From Cynocephalus volans (taxonomy: Eukaryota; Chordata; Mammalia; Dermoptera; Cynocephalidae): a DNA stretch of 64,000 bases. Under the pieces are notes generated by a model that was given only the letters and a program-made list of their open reading frames with translations, did not search any database and had not been told where the DNA came from. Below are positions 23,267-34,529 of the stretch, in pieces (the first letter of the stretch is position 1; every line of letters begins with the position of its first letter). The position numbers were made by a program, and so were the translations under genes. The stretch is from assembly GCF_027409185.1 (NCBI RefSeq), contig NC_084478.1, forward strand, positions 80,211,624-80,275,623, given 5' to 3'.

Positions 23267-23654
23267 CTATAATCATTATAAGAGAAATATGTCTGTTTCA
23301 TGCCAGGTCTGGGACTTCCCAACCTGGAGCCTTCATATCCTTAAAATAAATTATTTATTTTTGTCTTTGACTAAGCCAAGAGTGCCCATAGTTAATAAGT
23401 TTGAGTATGTATCAGCCACAGATGAAAGGCTCTAACACAGAATGGGCTGATATTTGGGGAGGGAAGAGTGTGGCCTGCAATTCAACACTCATTTTCAGCC
23501 TTGTTATAGTTACTGGATAGACCAATTCTTCCACTTATTATTCACCATTTATAAAGCACTCCTAAACTACCGTTAAGTGCTATAAGACATGTATAAACAC
23601 AGTCCCTGTGCTTGTGAGGACACTTTCATTTTTTTTTTCTGATTACAAAAATAT

Positions 23655-23706
23655 AAATTGGGCTGGTAACAGCAAGGGCCAGGGTTCAATTTTTGTGTGT
23701 ATGTAC

Positions 23707-23737
<31 letters not shown>

Positions 23738-23845
23738 CACACATATATATATTTTGTGTGTGTGTGGCTGGCTGGTACAGGGTTTGCCCTGGACCTTGGC
23801 GTTATCAGCACCATGCTCTAACCAACTGAGCAAACTGGCCAGCCT
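23655..23845 (-). repeat. t-SINE remnants around a TG/TA microsatellite
   Basis: A short sense fragment (GGGCTGGTAACAGCAAGGGC) is followed by (TG)n-(TA)n at about 23694-23764. An antisense unit comes next, from GTGGCTGGCTGGTACAGGG to CAAACTGGCCAGCC. Confidence 0.7.
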
Positions 23846-24299
23846 GGCTGCACCATTTTACATTTCCACTAGCAGGATTCCAGTCTTTTCACATCCTCAT
23901 CAACACTTGTTATTGTATGACTTTGATTCTAGCCATCCTAGTGGATGTGAAGTAGTATTGCCTTGTAGGTTTGATATGCATTTTCCTAATGACTAATGAT
24001 GTGGAGAATCTTTTCATGTGCTTTGGGCCTTTTGTATATCTTCCTTGGAGAAATATCTATTCAAGTCCTTTGTCCAGTTTTTTTTTTTTTTCAAAAGATG
24101 ACCGGTAAGGGGATCTTAACCCTTGGCTTGGTGTTGTCAGCACCACACTCTCCCAAGTGAGCAACGGGCCAGCCCTTGTCCAGTTTTGAACTGGGTTATT
24201 GTTTTTTTATTATTGAATTGTAAGATTTCTTCGTATATTTTGGATACAAGCCCCTTATCAGATGTATGATTTGCAAATATATTTCCCATCCAATGGGGT
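23846..24299 (-). repeat. Old L1 (L1M type), minus strand, left part
   Basis: The end of L1 ORF2 and its flank are recognisable on the minus strand (TGCACCATTTTACATTTCCA, CATCCTAGTGGATGTGAAGT). The piece is interrupted by a t-SINE and stops at the MaLR insertion. The same element resumes at 25274. Confidence 0.8.
24082..24176 (-). repeat. t-SINE monomer, antisense, in old L1
   Basis: T-run, AAAAGATGACCGGTAAGGGG, CTTGGTGTTGTCAGCACCAC, CGGGCCAGCCC. The flanks repeat CTTTGTCCAG / CTTGTCCAG as a target-site duplication. Confidence 0.88.
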
Positions 24300-25273
24300 T
24301 GTAGTGGATTGAATTATGTCCCCCCAAAACTCCCTGAAGCTGGGGTCAGAGTTGTAGTGGAGAAACCCCATCAGCTCCATGCCTAGTGGAGCCATGAGAG
24401 CAGGACCACCATGGAGACCCCAGACCTGTGGAGCTACCTGAACACAAGGCCAGCTTGTGAGAGAGAAAGCATCACCTGAGACCAGGAAAGCCATAGCAAT
24501 AGAACTGCCTGAGGACTTGGGGACCCAACCTCCACACGAGCGTGCAGAGGAGGTTGAACATGGAGTCAGGTACTTGATTTGCCAGCTTTGAGATTTAATG
24601 ACTGCCCTGCTGGGTTTCGGACTTGTTTGGGACCTGTCATCCCTTTCTTTTGGCCTATTTCTCCCTTTTTGACCTGGAATACATACCCTATGTTTGTCCC
24701 ACCACTGTATCTTGGAAGTAGATAACTTGTATTGATTTCACGGATGGGACTTTGAACTTTGGACTTTTGAGTTGAAACAAGTTAAGACTTTAGGGATGAA
24801 ATGAATGTATTTGTATGTGAAATGGATGTGAGTTTTGGGGGTCCAGGGGTGGAATGTAGTGGATTGAACTATGTCCCCCCCAAACTCCCTGAAGCTTGAA
24901 TTGTTTCCCCCAAGTTTTATGTATTAGAAACTTAGCCCCCACTGTGACTGTTAAGAGGGTGGGAAATCCTATTATGGTAATTGTAAGGTGGGGCCTTGAA
25001 GAGGTGATTGGGTTGTAGGACTGTGCAGTAATGAATGGATTAAAAATGGTGGTCAGGGGCGTGGTTCTGAGGGCTTTAAAAGAAGAGGAGAGTCTGTCTC
25101 TCTCTTTCTGCTTCCACCGTCCTGCAGTGTGAGACCCAATGTGAGGTCACTGTTGCCACCAGATGGACTTTGGACTTCCCAGCCTCAGAAACTGTAAGCA
25201 ATAAATTTCATTTTCTTTATAAATCACCCAGTTTCAGGTATTTTGTTATAAGTAACATAAACAGACTAGTACA
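24300..25273 (+). mobile_element. MaLR (MST/MLT-like) element with internal region and 3' LTR
   Basis: A noncoding retrovirus-like relic inserted in an older L1. The 3' LTR is about 24855-25273, from TGTAGTGGATTG to ACTAGTACA, with a polyadenylation AATAAA near 25200. The upstream part resembles the MaLR internal sequence (CAGGGGTGGAA just before the LTR). Only the first 42 bp or so of the 5' LTR remain (24300-24341). Flanking 5-mers GGGGT and GGAGT match at 4 of 5 positions. No protein-coding region is visible. Confidence 0.75.
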
Positions 25274-25822
25274 GGAGTGTTTTTTCATTCTCTCGATACC
25301 GTACTTTGAGGGACAGAAGTTCTAATTTTGATAGCATCCAAGTTATCTATTTTTTCTTTTGTTGCCTGTTGTTTTAATGTCATATCTAAGAATCCACTGC
25401 CAAATCCAAGGTCATGAAGATTTATCCCTATGTTTTCTTTGAAGAGTTTTTATAGTTTTAGCTCTTACATTTAGGTCTTTGATTCATTTTGAGTTAACTT
25501 CTGTATATTTTATGAGGTAAGGGTCCAACTTCCTTCTTTTGTATGTTGCTATCCAGTTGTCCTAGAACCATTTGTTTTTAACAAATGACCATAGACAAAT
25601 GGGTTTATTTCTGGACTCTCAATTCTACTCTATTGATCTATATGTCTTGTATTTATGCCAGTATCACACTACCTTGATTACTGTTGCTTTTGTAGTAAGT
25701 TTTGAAATTGGAGTGTGAGTCTTCCAACTTTGTTCTTGTTTTTTGCCATTTTAACAACATTAAGTCTTCTGATCCATGAGCATGGAATGTTTTTCCATTT
25801 ATTTAGATCTTTAATTTCTTTC

Positions 25823-25988
25823 TTTTTTTTTTTAAAGATGACTGGTAAGGGGATCTCAACCCTTGGCTTGGTGTTGTCAGCACCACGCTCAGCCAGTGAG
25901 CTAACTGGGGATCCCTACATAGGATCCGCACCCGTGGCCTTGGTGTTATCAGCACCACACTCTCCCGAGTGAGCCACGGGCCAGCCCT
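25823..25988 (-). repeat. t-SINE dimer, antisense
   Basis: T-run, AAAGATGACTGGTAAGGGGA, first unit ending GAGCTAACTGGGGATCCC, then the second unit from GGATCCGCACCCGTGGCC to CCACGGGCCAGCCC. GATCTTTAATTTCTTT flanks both sides as target-site duplication. Confidence 0.92.
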
Positions 25989-26067
25989 GGATCTTTAATT
26001 TCTTTTAACAATGTTTTGTAGTTTTCAGAATATAAGTTTTGCACTTTTGTTGTTAAATTTATTCCTA

Positions 26068-26183
26068 AGCTTTTTTTTTTTATTATTTTTTTTTTTTTGC
26101 TACTGGCTGGTATGGGGATCCGAACCCTCAACCTTGGTGTTATCAACACCACACTCTAACCAACTGAGCTAACCAGCCAGCCC
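26068..26183 (-). repeat. t-SINE monomer, antisense
   Basis: T-rich tail, GCTACTGGCTGGTATGGGGA, ACCTTGGTGTTATCAACACC, and GAGCTAACCAGCCAGCCCC. Confidence 0.88.
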
Positions 26184-26495
26184 CTTGATGCTACTATAAA
26201 TGGAATTGTTTCCTTAATTTCATTTTCAAATTGTTTATCATAAGTGTATAGAAATATAATTGACTTTTGTATATTGATTTTTATCCTGCACCCCTGCTGA
26301 ACTCATTTATTAGTTCTAATAGTTTTTATAGTGAATTCCTTAGGATTTTCTATATACAAGATCATGTCATCTGAAGATAGATATAGTTTTACTTCTTCCT
26401 TTACATTCTGGATACCTTTTATTTCTTTTTCTTGCCAATTGCCCTGGCTAGAACCTCTAGTACAATGTTAAATACAAGTGTCATCCACTCACAGT

Positions 26496-26955
26496 CCTTA
26501 AGACAGAGTCTTGCACATTGAGTCAATCACTTTTTCTTGATTGATATTTCCTGTGTATCCAGTTACTCAGTAATTTACCGAGGACAGAAATCCTTAGTAC
26601 TGATAAATCCCATATTATTGTGTTCAGTACCTTGAAAGTATTCAAATACGTAATTGATAATGATAATTAGAAAAAATGACCCCTCAAAACCTCGCTTGGA
26701 CCCTCTTTCTCTGTTACTTTGGCTGGCTCCTCTCCTTCACCTGCCTCTTAACTGTAGATGTTTTGCAGGCTTCTGTCCTAGGTCATCTTTTCTTTTCACT
26801 TTAGTTTTTTCATTCCCTCATGCCCTCAGCTTCCACTACCAACTTTAGGTTGGCAACTCACATGTTGTCTTTATTTCCAATCCAGACCTCTCTTTTGAGC
26901 TTTAGACCTACATGTCTGATTGGTTAATAACCAATTACATGGGGGGGGGGGGTGT
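26496..26955. other. Unassigned intergenic sequence
   Basis: Nothing recognisable apart from a G-run at about 26941-26952. The open frame at 26654-26848 has no family features. Confidence 0.35.
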
Positions 26956-26957
26956 TG

Positions 26958-27122
26958 TTTTTTTAAAGATGACCGGTAAGGGGATCTTCACCCTTGACTT
27001 GGTGTTGTCAGCACCACACTCTCCCAAGTGAGCTAACCGGCCTTCCCTATATAGGGATCCGAACCCTTGACCTTGGTGTTATCAGCACCACACTCTCCCA
27101 AGTGAGCCACAGGCCGGCCCCA
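26958..27122 (-). repeat. t-SINE dimer, antisense, with TSD
   Basis: Two units joined at CTATATAGGGATCCGAACCC. AATAACCAATTACAT occurs on both sides (about 26926-26940 and 27122-27136) as target-site duplication. Confidence 0.92.
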
Positions 27123-27536
27123 ATAACCAATTACATTTTTATCTCCACCTGGTCATTCTACATACACCTAAACTCAACACGACCAGAAATGCACTGATTG
27201 ATTTCCCCCAGATCTTGCTCTTCCCTTTCTATTTTCTATCCTGATTAAGGGCACAACCAGACTTCCACGCACTCAAATCGGAAACCTGGGAATCATTATA
27301 TTTTTCTTCCATTCCTTAACCCCTACATTTAATTGGTTATTAAGTCCCCTTGATTCTAGCTTCTAAATATTTGGATTTGATTTCCTCTTCTTTATGCCTA
27401 CAACTACTGCCTTAGTTCAGGCCTTCCTAATCTCTCACCTGAATTATTATCATTGTATCCTAACTGGTGTCCCTATCGCCTAGCTTATCTCCTCTAATCT
27501 ATTCTACACACTGTTGACAGGGTTATTGTGGTAGGT

Positions 27537-28001
27537 TGAATAATAGCCCCCCAAAATATATCCATGTCCTAATTCTTGGAATCTGTGAATGTTACCTTAT
27601 ATGGCAGAAAAGAAGGACTTTGCAGATATGATTAAGCTATGGATCTTGAGATGGGGTATTATCCAGGTGGGCCCTAAATGCAATGACAAGCGTCCTTATA
27701 AGAGAGAAAGAGATTTGACACACAGAAAAGAGGAGAAGGCCATGTGCCCATGGAGGCAGAGATTGGAGTGATGCAGCCACAAGCCAAGAAACGCTGGCAG
27801 CCACAAGGAGCTGGAAGAGACAAGGAACAGATTCTTCCCTAGAGCATCTGGAGGGAGTATAGCCCTGCTGACACCTTGATTTCATCCTAGTGGTACTGAT
27901 TTCAGACTTCTGGCCTTCAGAACTGTGAGAGAACAAATTTCTGTTGTTTTAAGCACCAAATTTGTGGTAATTTGTTACAGCAGCCTAAGGAAACTAATAC
28001 A
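27537..28001 (+). mobile_element. MLT1-type MaLR solo LTR
   Basis: A complete LTR from TGTGGTAGGTTGAATAATAG to GGAAACTAATACA, including TTGCAGATATGATTAAG, GGTGGGCCCTAAATGCAATG, TCCTTATAAGAGAGAAAGAG, and TTTGTGGTAATTTGTTACAG. Flanking 5-mers are GTTAT and GTGAT. Confidence 0.88.
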
Positions 28002-28009
28002 GTGATTTT

Positions 28010-28365
28010 CTAAAGTTCAAACCGATTATACATGGAAAAAGTTATTTTCTCTGTGTCTGTCTCTGTCTGTCTCTGTCTCTGTCTCTATATACACGTGTGT
28101 GTATATCTGGAAGAAAATATACCAAAATGGGTTTTTTGGTGGCTAGCCAGTACAGGGGTTAGATCAGAACCCTTGACCTTGGTGTTCAAGGTGGTGCTCT
28201 AACCAACTGAGCTAACTGGCCAGTATGTACCAAGATGTTGACAGTTGTTTCTGGACAGTGGGATTATGATGATTTTTACACTTCTGTTTATTTTCCAATT
28301 TTCCCCAAAAAGAATATATTATTTTTATAATCAGAAAAAGCAACATAAGTTTTTGTTTTGTTTTT
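28010..28365 (+). repeat. Old L1 fragment carrying a t-SINE
   Basis: AT-rich LINE-like sequence (TATACCAAAATG; TTTCTGGACAGTGGGATTAT; CAATTTTCCCCAAAAAG). It includes a TCTGTCTCTG microsatellite at about 28053-28086 and an antisense t-SINE at 28134-28225. Confidence 0.5.
28134..28225 (-). repeat. t-SINE monomer, antisense, with short TSD
   Basis: TTTTTTGGTGGCTAGCCAGT to GAGCTAACTGGCCAGTA. TACCAAAATG and TACCAAGATG flank it. Confidence 0.85.
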
Positions 28366-28947
28366 ATCACTTATTTTTTATTTATTTTGGTGGCTGGTCG
28401 GTGTGGTGATTTTTTAATAAAAACAGAAAAATGTAAAATACAAGAATACAGAAGTACACATTCCATTAGCCTTCAGGGCAATGGTGAAATCACTCCCCAG
28501 CCTCTGGAAAACTCCATTGCATTTTCCTGAGTGAATGAGATTGAAAAAGTCAAATAAAGTCTTAGTATTATTATGAAAATTGCTGATTTCTGGAACAAAC
28601 TTTGAGAAACACTGCCGCCAAAAATCACTGCCTGTATAACTTAGAACAGGTCCTTCTCTGCCTTTGCAATTTAGAACATAAGTTTTGTTTTTATTTAAAA
28701 ATCAAAACAAAACAAAACAAAAAAACTTTAATGGCTCCCTATCACTTACAGATTAAAGTACAAACTTCTAAGCATGACACAGGCCCTTAATTATTAGGCC
28801 CATGCCTGTCTCTCTAGGCTAATTTCCTATCACTCAGCCTCCCCACTTCTCTTCAGCCATGACAAACTGCCTAAAACATAACAGGGTACTTCACAAAGTT
28901 TGTAGAAAAATAGAATTAAAAGATAATACAAATCTTTCTATGAACTT

Positions 28948-29117
28948 TTTTTTTTTTTTTAAAGATGACTGGTAAGGGGATCTTAACCCTTGACTTGGTG
29001 TTGTCAGCACCATGCTCTCCCAAGTGAGCTAACTGGCCATTCCTATATAGGGATCTGAACCCACGGCCTTGGTGGTATCAGCACCACACTCTCCCAAGTG
29101 AGCCATGGGCCGGCCCT
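28948..29117 (-). repeat. t-SINE dimer, antisense
   Basis: T-run, AAAGATGACTGGTAAGGGGA, junction CCTATATAGGGATCTGAACC, and end CCATGGGCCGGCCC. CTATGAACTTTTT / CCATGAACTTTTT flank it. Confidence 0.92.
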
Positions 29118-29272
29118 TCCATGAACTTTTTGAAGTACCCTAGTATTTCATTCTGCCTCTGACCCTTTGCACGTTGCCCTCTCTGACTTCATCCACTTGA
29201 TTAAGGCCCAATTCAAAGGTGTTCTTTCCTGTGAGGCCATTCCTGATCCACTCAAGCACACCCATGCTACCT

Positions 29273-29447
29273 TTTTTTTTTTTTTTTTTTTTTAAAGATG
29301 ACTGGTAAGGGATCTCAACCCTTGGCTTGGTGTTGTCAGCACCACGCTCAGCCAGTGAGCCAACCGGCCATCCCCATATAGGATCCGAACCCGTGGCCTT
29401 GGTGTTATCAGCACTGCAATCTCCCAAGTGAGCCACAGGCCGGCCCC
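29273..29447 (-). repeat. t-SINE dimer, antisense, with TSD
   Basis: T-run 29273-29293, two tRNA-like units, and end CCACAGGCCGGCCCC. The flanks share CCATGCTAC with following T residues. Confidence 0.92.
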
Positions 29448-30806
29448 ATGCTACTTTTTAGTTGCCACTGTACCTCCAATATGCTACCACTATTTTCTTT
29501 GCCTACAGTATTGTAATTATTTGTTTACGTGAACATCTCTTAGCTTATGTTGTGATTGCCTTGAGAAGATACACACATATACAAAACATTTTATTTTGCT
29601 TCATTAGTTTTTCAATATAAATGGCTATTGTGATAAAGTAAAAAGTCATTAAAATGTTACTGAATCCATATTAACTTTTTTATAACTATGTATTTTTTCA
29701 CTCAACAGATACTAAAAACCATCATGTGGGAGTCTATAAAATATTTGATATTAAAAGGAGTCCTCATAGATGTTTATGCATTTATATGGAAAGATAACTA
29801 AGGTATTTTTTAAAGTAAGAACGTCATGGCTCAGAGAAGTATGTATACTTTTGTATTAGTCCATTTTCTGTTGCTTATAACAGAATACCTGAAACTGGGT
29901 AATTTATTTTATTTTATTTTATTTTTCTGACTATGCTTAACTTTTTTTTTTTTTTAATTTTATTTTGTCGATATACATTGTGGCTGATTATTGTTGCCCA
30001 TCACCAAAACCTCCCACCCTCCTCCCTCCCCCTCCCCCCCACCAACGTCCCCTCTGTTTGCTTGTCGTATCAACTTCAAGTAATTGTGGTTGTTATATCT
30101 TCTTCCCCCCCCCCGGTTTTTTTTTTGTGTGTGTGTGTGTGTGTGAATTTATATATTAATTTTTAGCTCCCACCAATAAGTGAGAACATGTGGTATTTCT
30201 CTTTCTGTGCCTGACTTGTTTCACTTAATATAATTCTCTCAAGGTCCATCCATGTTGATGCAAATGGCAGTATTTCATTCGTTTTTAAACCTGAGTTGTA
30301 TTCCATTGTGTAGATGTACCACATTTTCCGTATCCACTCATCTGATGATGGACATTTGCGCTGGTTCCAACTCTTGGCTATTGTAAAGAGTGCTGCGATA
30401 AACAATGGGGAACAGGTATACCTTCGACTTGATGATTTCCATTCCTCTGGATATATTCCCAGCAGTAGGATAGCTGGGTCGTGTGGTAGATCTATCTGCA
30501 TTTGTTTGAGGAACCCCCATACCATTTTCCATAGAGGCTGCACCATTTTGCAGTCCCACCAACAATGTATGAGAGTTCCTTTTTCTCCGCAACCTTGCCA
30601 GCATTTATCATTCAGAGTCTTTTGGATTTTAGCCATCCTAACTGGGGTGAGATGGTATCTCAGTGTGGTTTTGATTTGCATTTCCCGGATGCTGAGTGAT
30701 GTTGAGCATTTTTTCATATGTCTGTTGGCCATTTGTATATCTTCCTTAGAGAAATGCCTACTTAGCTCTTTTGCCCATTTTTTAATTGGGTTGCTTGTTT
30801 TTTTCT

Positions 30807-30808
30807 TG

Positions 30809-30843
<35 letters not shown>

Positions 30844-30993
30844 TGACCGGTAAGGGGATCTTAACCCTTGACTTGGTGTTGTCAGCACCACGCTCAGCCA
30901 GTGAGCAAACCGGCCATCCGTATATGGGATCCGAACCCGGGGCCTTGGCGCTATCAGCACCGCACTCTACCGAGTGAGCCACGGGCCGGCCCT
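30807..30993 (-). repeat. t-SINE dimer, antisense, in L1 ORF2
   Basis: T-run then AAAGATGACCGGTAAGGGG, junction CCGTATATGGGATCCGAACC, end CCACGGGCCGGCCC. The flanking target site CTTGTTTTTTTCTTGT is duplicated. Confidence 0.93.
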
Positions 30994-32029
30994 TGTTTTT
31001 TTCTTGTAAAGTTGTTTCAGTTCCTTGTATATTCTGGATATTAATCCTTTGTCAGATGTATATTTTGCAAATATTTTCTCCCACTCTGTTGGTTGTCTTT
31101 TAACTCTGTTAATTGTTTCTTTTGCTGTGCAGAAGCTTTTTAGTTTGATATAATCCCATTTGTTTATTTTTCCTTTGGTTGCCCGTGCTTTTGGGGTGGT
31201 ATTCATGAAGTCTGTGTCCAGTCCTATTTCCTGAAGTGTTTCTCCTATGTTTTCTTTAAGAAGTTTTATTGTTTCAGGATGTATATTTAAATCCTTAATC
31301 CATTTTGAGTTGATTTTAGTATATGGTGAGAGGTATGGGTCTAGTTTCATTCTCCTGCATATGGATATCCAGTTATCCCAGCACCATTTGCTGAAGAGGC
31401 AGTCCCTTCCGCAGTGAATAGGCTTGGTGCCTTTGTCAAAGATCAGATGGCAGTAAGTGTGTGGGTTGATTTCTGGATTCTCTATTCTATTCCATTGATC
31501 AGTGTGTCTGTTTTTATGCCAGTACCATACTGTTTTGGTTATTATAACTTTGTAATATAGCTTAAAGTCAGGTAGTGTTATGCCTCCAGCTTTATTTTTT
31601 TTGCTCAGCATTGCTTTGGCTATGCGTGGTCTTTTATTATTCCATATAAATGTCTGGATAGTTCTTTCCATTTCTGAGATGTCTTTGGAATTTTGATGGG
31701 GATTGCATTGAATTTGTGTATCACTTTGGGTAGTATGGACATTTTCACTATGTTGATTCTTCCAATCCAAGAGCATGGGATATCTTTCCATCTTCTTGTA
31801 TCCTCTCTAATTTCTCTCAGCAGTGGTTTGTAGTTCTCATTATAGAGATTTTTCACCTCCTTGGTTAACTCAATTCCTAAGTATTTTATTTTTTTGGTGG
31901 CTATTGTAAATGGGCAGGCTTTCTTGATTTCTCGTTCTGCATGTTCACTATTGGAGAAAAGAAATGCTACTGATTTTTGTGTGTTGATTTTGTATCCTGC
32001 TACTGTGCTGAAATCATTTATCAATTCCA

Positions 32030-32035
<6 letters not shown>

Positions 32036-32061
<26 letters not shown>

Positions 32062-32183
32062 GTCTTTTTCGTGACCGGCACTCAGCCAGTGAGTGCACCA
32101 GCCAGTCCTATATAGGATCCGAACCCACAGCGTCGCTGCGCTCCCAGCGCCGCACTCTCCCGAGTGCGCCACGGGCTCGGCCC
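32036..32183 (-). repeat. t-SINE, diverged subfamily, in L1 ORF2
   Basis: T-run, then TCTTTTTCGTGACCGGCACT and an end CGGGCTCGGCCC. The first unit is shortened and the tRNA-like loop of the other unit has a different, GC-rich insertion (CAGCGTCGCTGCGCTCCC). The flanks share TCCAAGAGTTTTTTT. Confidence 0.85.
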
Positions 32184-34529
32184 TCCAAGAGTTTTTTTGT
32201 AGAGGTTTTAGGCTGTTCGATATATAGGATCATGTCATCTGCAAACAGGGACAGTTTGACTTCATCTTTTCCAGTCTGGATGCCCTTTATTTCCTTCTCT
32301 TCTCTGATTGCTCTGGCTAGTACTTCCAACACTATGTTGAATAGGAGTGGTGAGAGTGGGCATCCTTGTCTAGTTCCTGTTCTTAAAGGAAAAGCTTTCA
32401 GCTTTTCCCCATTCAGGATGATATTGGCAGTGGGTTTGGCATATATGGCTTTAATTATGTTGAGATACTTTTCCTCTATACCTAACTTATAGAGGGTCTT
32501 TGTCATGAATGAGTGCTGAACTTTATCAAATGCTTTTTCAGCATCTATAGAGATGATCATATGGTCCTTGTGTTTGACTTTATTAATATGGTGTATCACA
32601 TTTATTGATTTGCGTATGTTGAACCAACCTTGCATCCCTGGGATGAATCCCACTTGATCGTGATGAATAATTTTACGTATGTGTTGCTGTATTCTGTTTG
32701 CTAGTATTTTAGTGAGGATTTTTGCATCTATATTCATCAAGGATATCGGCCTGTAGTTTTCTTTTTTGGTTATATCTTTACCCGGTTTTGGTATCAGGAT
32801 GATGTTTGCTTCATAGAATGAGTTTGGGAGATTTGCGTCTGTTTCAATCTTTTGGAAAAGTTTGTAAAGAATCGGTGTCAATTCCTCTTTGAATGTTTGG
32901 TAAAATTCTGCTGTGAATCCATCTGGTCCTGGGCTTTTCTTTGTTGGGAGCCTTCTGATAACAGCTTCAATCTCCTTTATTGTTATTGGTCTGTTGAAAT
33001 TTTCTACGTCTTCATGGTTCAGTTTTGGGAGCTTGTGTGTGTCCAGAAATTTATCCATTTCCTCCAGATTTTCAAATTTGTTGGCGTATAGTTGTTTATA
33101 CTAGTCTCGAATGATTCCTTGTATTTCAGATGAATCAGTTCTAATATCGCCTTTTTCATTTCTAATTTTTGTTATTTGAGTCTTCTCTCTTCTTTTTTTT
33201 GTTAGCCATGCTAATGGTTTGTCAATTTTATTTATCTTTTCAAAAAACCAACTTTTTGATTCATTGATCTTTTGAATTGTTTTTTTGGTTTCAATTTCAT
33301 TCAGTTCTGCTCTGATCTTAATGATTTCTTTCCGTCTGCTAACTTTAGGTTTGGATTCTTCTTGTTTTTCTAGTTCTTTAAGGTGAAGTGTTAGGTTGTT
33401 CACTTGCCATCTTTCCATTCTTCTGAAGTGAGCATTTAATGCAATAAATTTCCCCCTTAATACTGCTTTTGCAGTATCCCACAGGTTTTGGTATGATGTG
33501 TCATTATTTTCATTAGTTTCAATAAATTTTTTGATTTCCTGCTTGATTTCTTCTTGGACCCATATGTCATTAAGTAGAATGCTGTTTAATTTCCATGTGT
33601 TTGTATAGTTTCCAGAGTTTCGTTTGTTATTAATTTCTAGTATTAATCCATTGTGGTCTGAGAAAATACATGGGATAATTGCAATTTTTTTGAATTTATT
33701 GAGACTTGATTTGTGACCTAATATGTGATCTATCCTGGAGAATGATCCATGTGCTGATGAGAAGAATGAATATTCTGAGGTTGTTGGATGGAATGTTCTG
33801 TAGATATCTGCCAGGTCCAATTGGTCTAGAGTCTTGTTTAGATCTTGTGTTTCCCTACTGATTCTTTGCCTAGATGATCTGTCTAATATTGACAGTGGGG
33901 TGTTCAGGTCCCCTGCTATTATGGTATTAGTGTCTATTTCCTTCTTTAGGTCTAATAGAGTTTGTTTTATAAATCTGGCTGCTCCAACATTGGGTATGTA
34001 CATATTTATGATTGTTATGTCTTCTTGATGGATCAGTCCTTTTATCATTAAGTAGTGTCCCTCATTGTCTCTTTTTATGGTTTTTAGTTTAAAGCCTATT
34101 TTGTCAGATATAAGAATAGCTACTCCAGCTCGTTTTTCTTTTCTGTTTGCATGGTATATCTTTTTCCATCCTTTCACTCTTAGTTTATGTGAATCTTTAT
34201 GGGTGAGGTGGGTCTCTTGTAGGCAGCATATCGTTGGGTCCTCCTTTTTGATCCAGTCAGCTAGTCTGTGTCTTTTGATTGGGGAATTTAAGCCTTTTAC
34301 ATTAAGAGTTGTTATTGAAAGTTGTTGATTTATTCCTAGCATTTTATTGGTTGTTTGGTTGTCTTAGGTGTCTTTTGTTCCTTGCTTTCTGATTTACTGT
34401 TTGTTTTCTGTGTTTGTTGGTTCCTTAGGTTGTAGATAGCATTTTTGTTTGTTTGTTTTCTCTTCATGAATGCCATTGTTATTATACTAGTGGGTTTTTA
34501 TTTTTCTTGGGTTTTTATGGCAGTGGTAG

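Larger units (their letters stand above)
25274..26495 (-). repeat. Old L1 (L1M type), minus strand, right part
   Basis: Continues the L1 broken at 24299: TTTGAGTTAACTTCTGTATA, GTCCTAGAACCATTTG, CTTGATTACTGTTGCTTTTG, and CTTGCCAATTGCCCTGGCTA. Many stops and frameshifts; two t-SINEs interrupt it. Confidence 0.8.
28725..29580 (+). repeat. L2 LINE 3' end interrupted by two t-SINE dimers
   Basis: L2 features lie in three pieces: TTTAATGGCTCCCTATCACT; GACCCTTTGCACGTTGCC with CCATTCCTGATCCACTCAAG; and CTTATGTTGTGATTGCCTTG. The dimers at 28948 and 29273 split it. Confidence 0.65.
30163..34342 (-). pseudogene. L1 ORF2 (endonuclease and reverse transcriptase), broken
   Basis: The endonuclease part (34342 down to about 33600) shows [17 protein letters not shown] and SRIDHILGH motifs. 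The reverse-transcriptase part shows the conserved [10 protein letters not shown] box at about 32235 and [16 protein letters not shown] stop (TAG at 33103-33101), a single-base frameshift near 31685, a t-SINE at 32036-32183 and another at 30807-30993 break it. The cysteine-rich C-terminal end is recognisable ([15 protein letters not shown]). Confidence 0.9.

Noticed and set aside
23694-23764. A regulatory TG/TA element
   Set aside because: It is an ordinary microsatellite next to a SINE tail; nothing indicates function.
30163-34342. An active reverse transcriptase or novel retroelement system
   Set aside because: It is ORF2 of an ordinary L1, broken by a stop, a frameshift and two SINE insertions.
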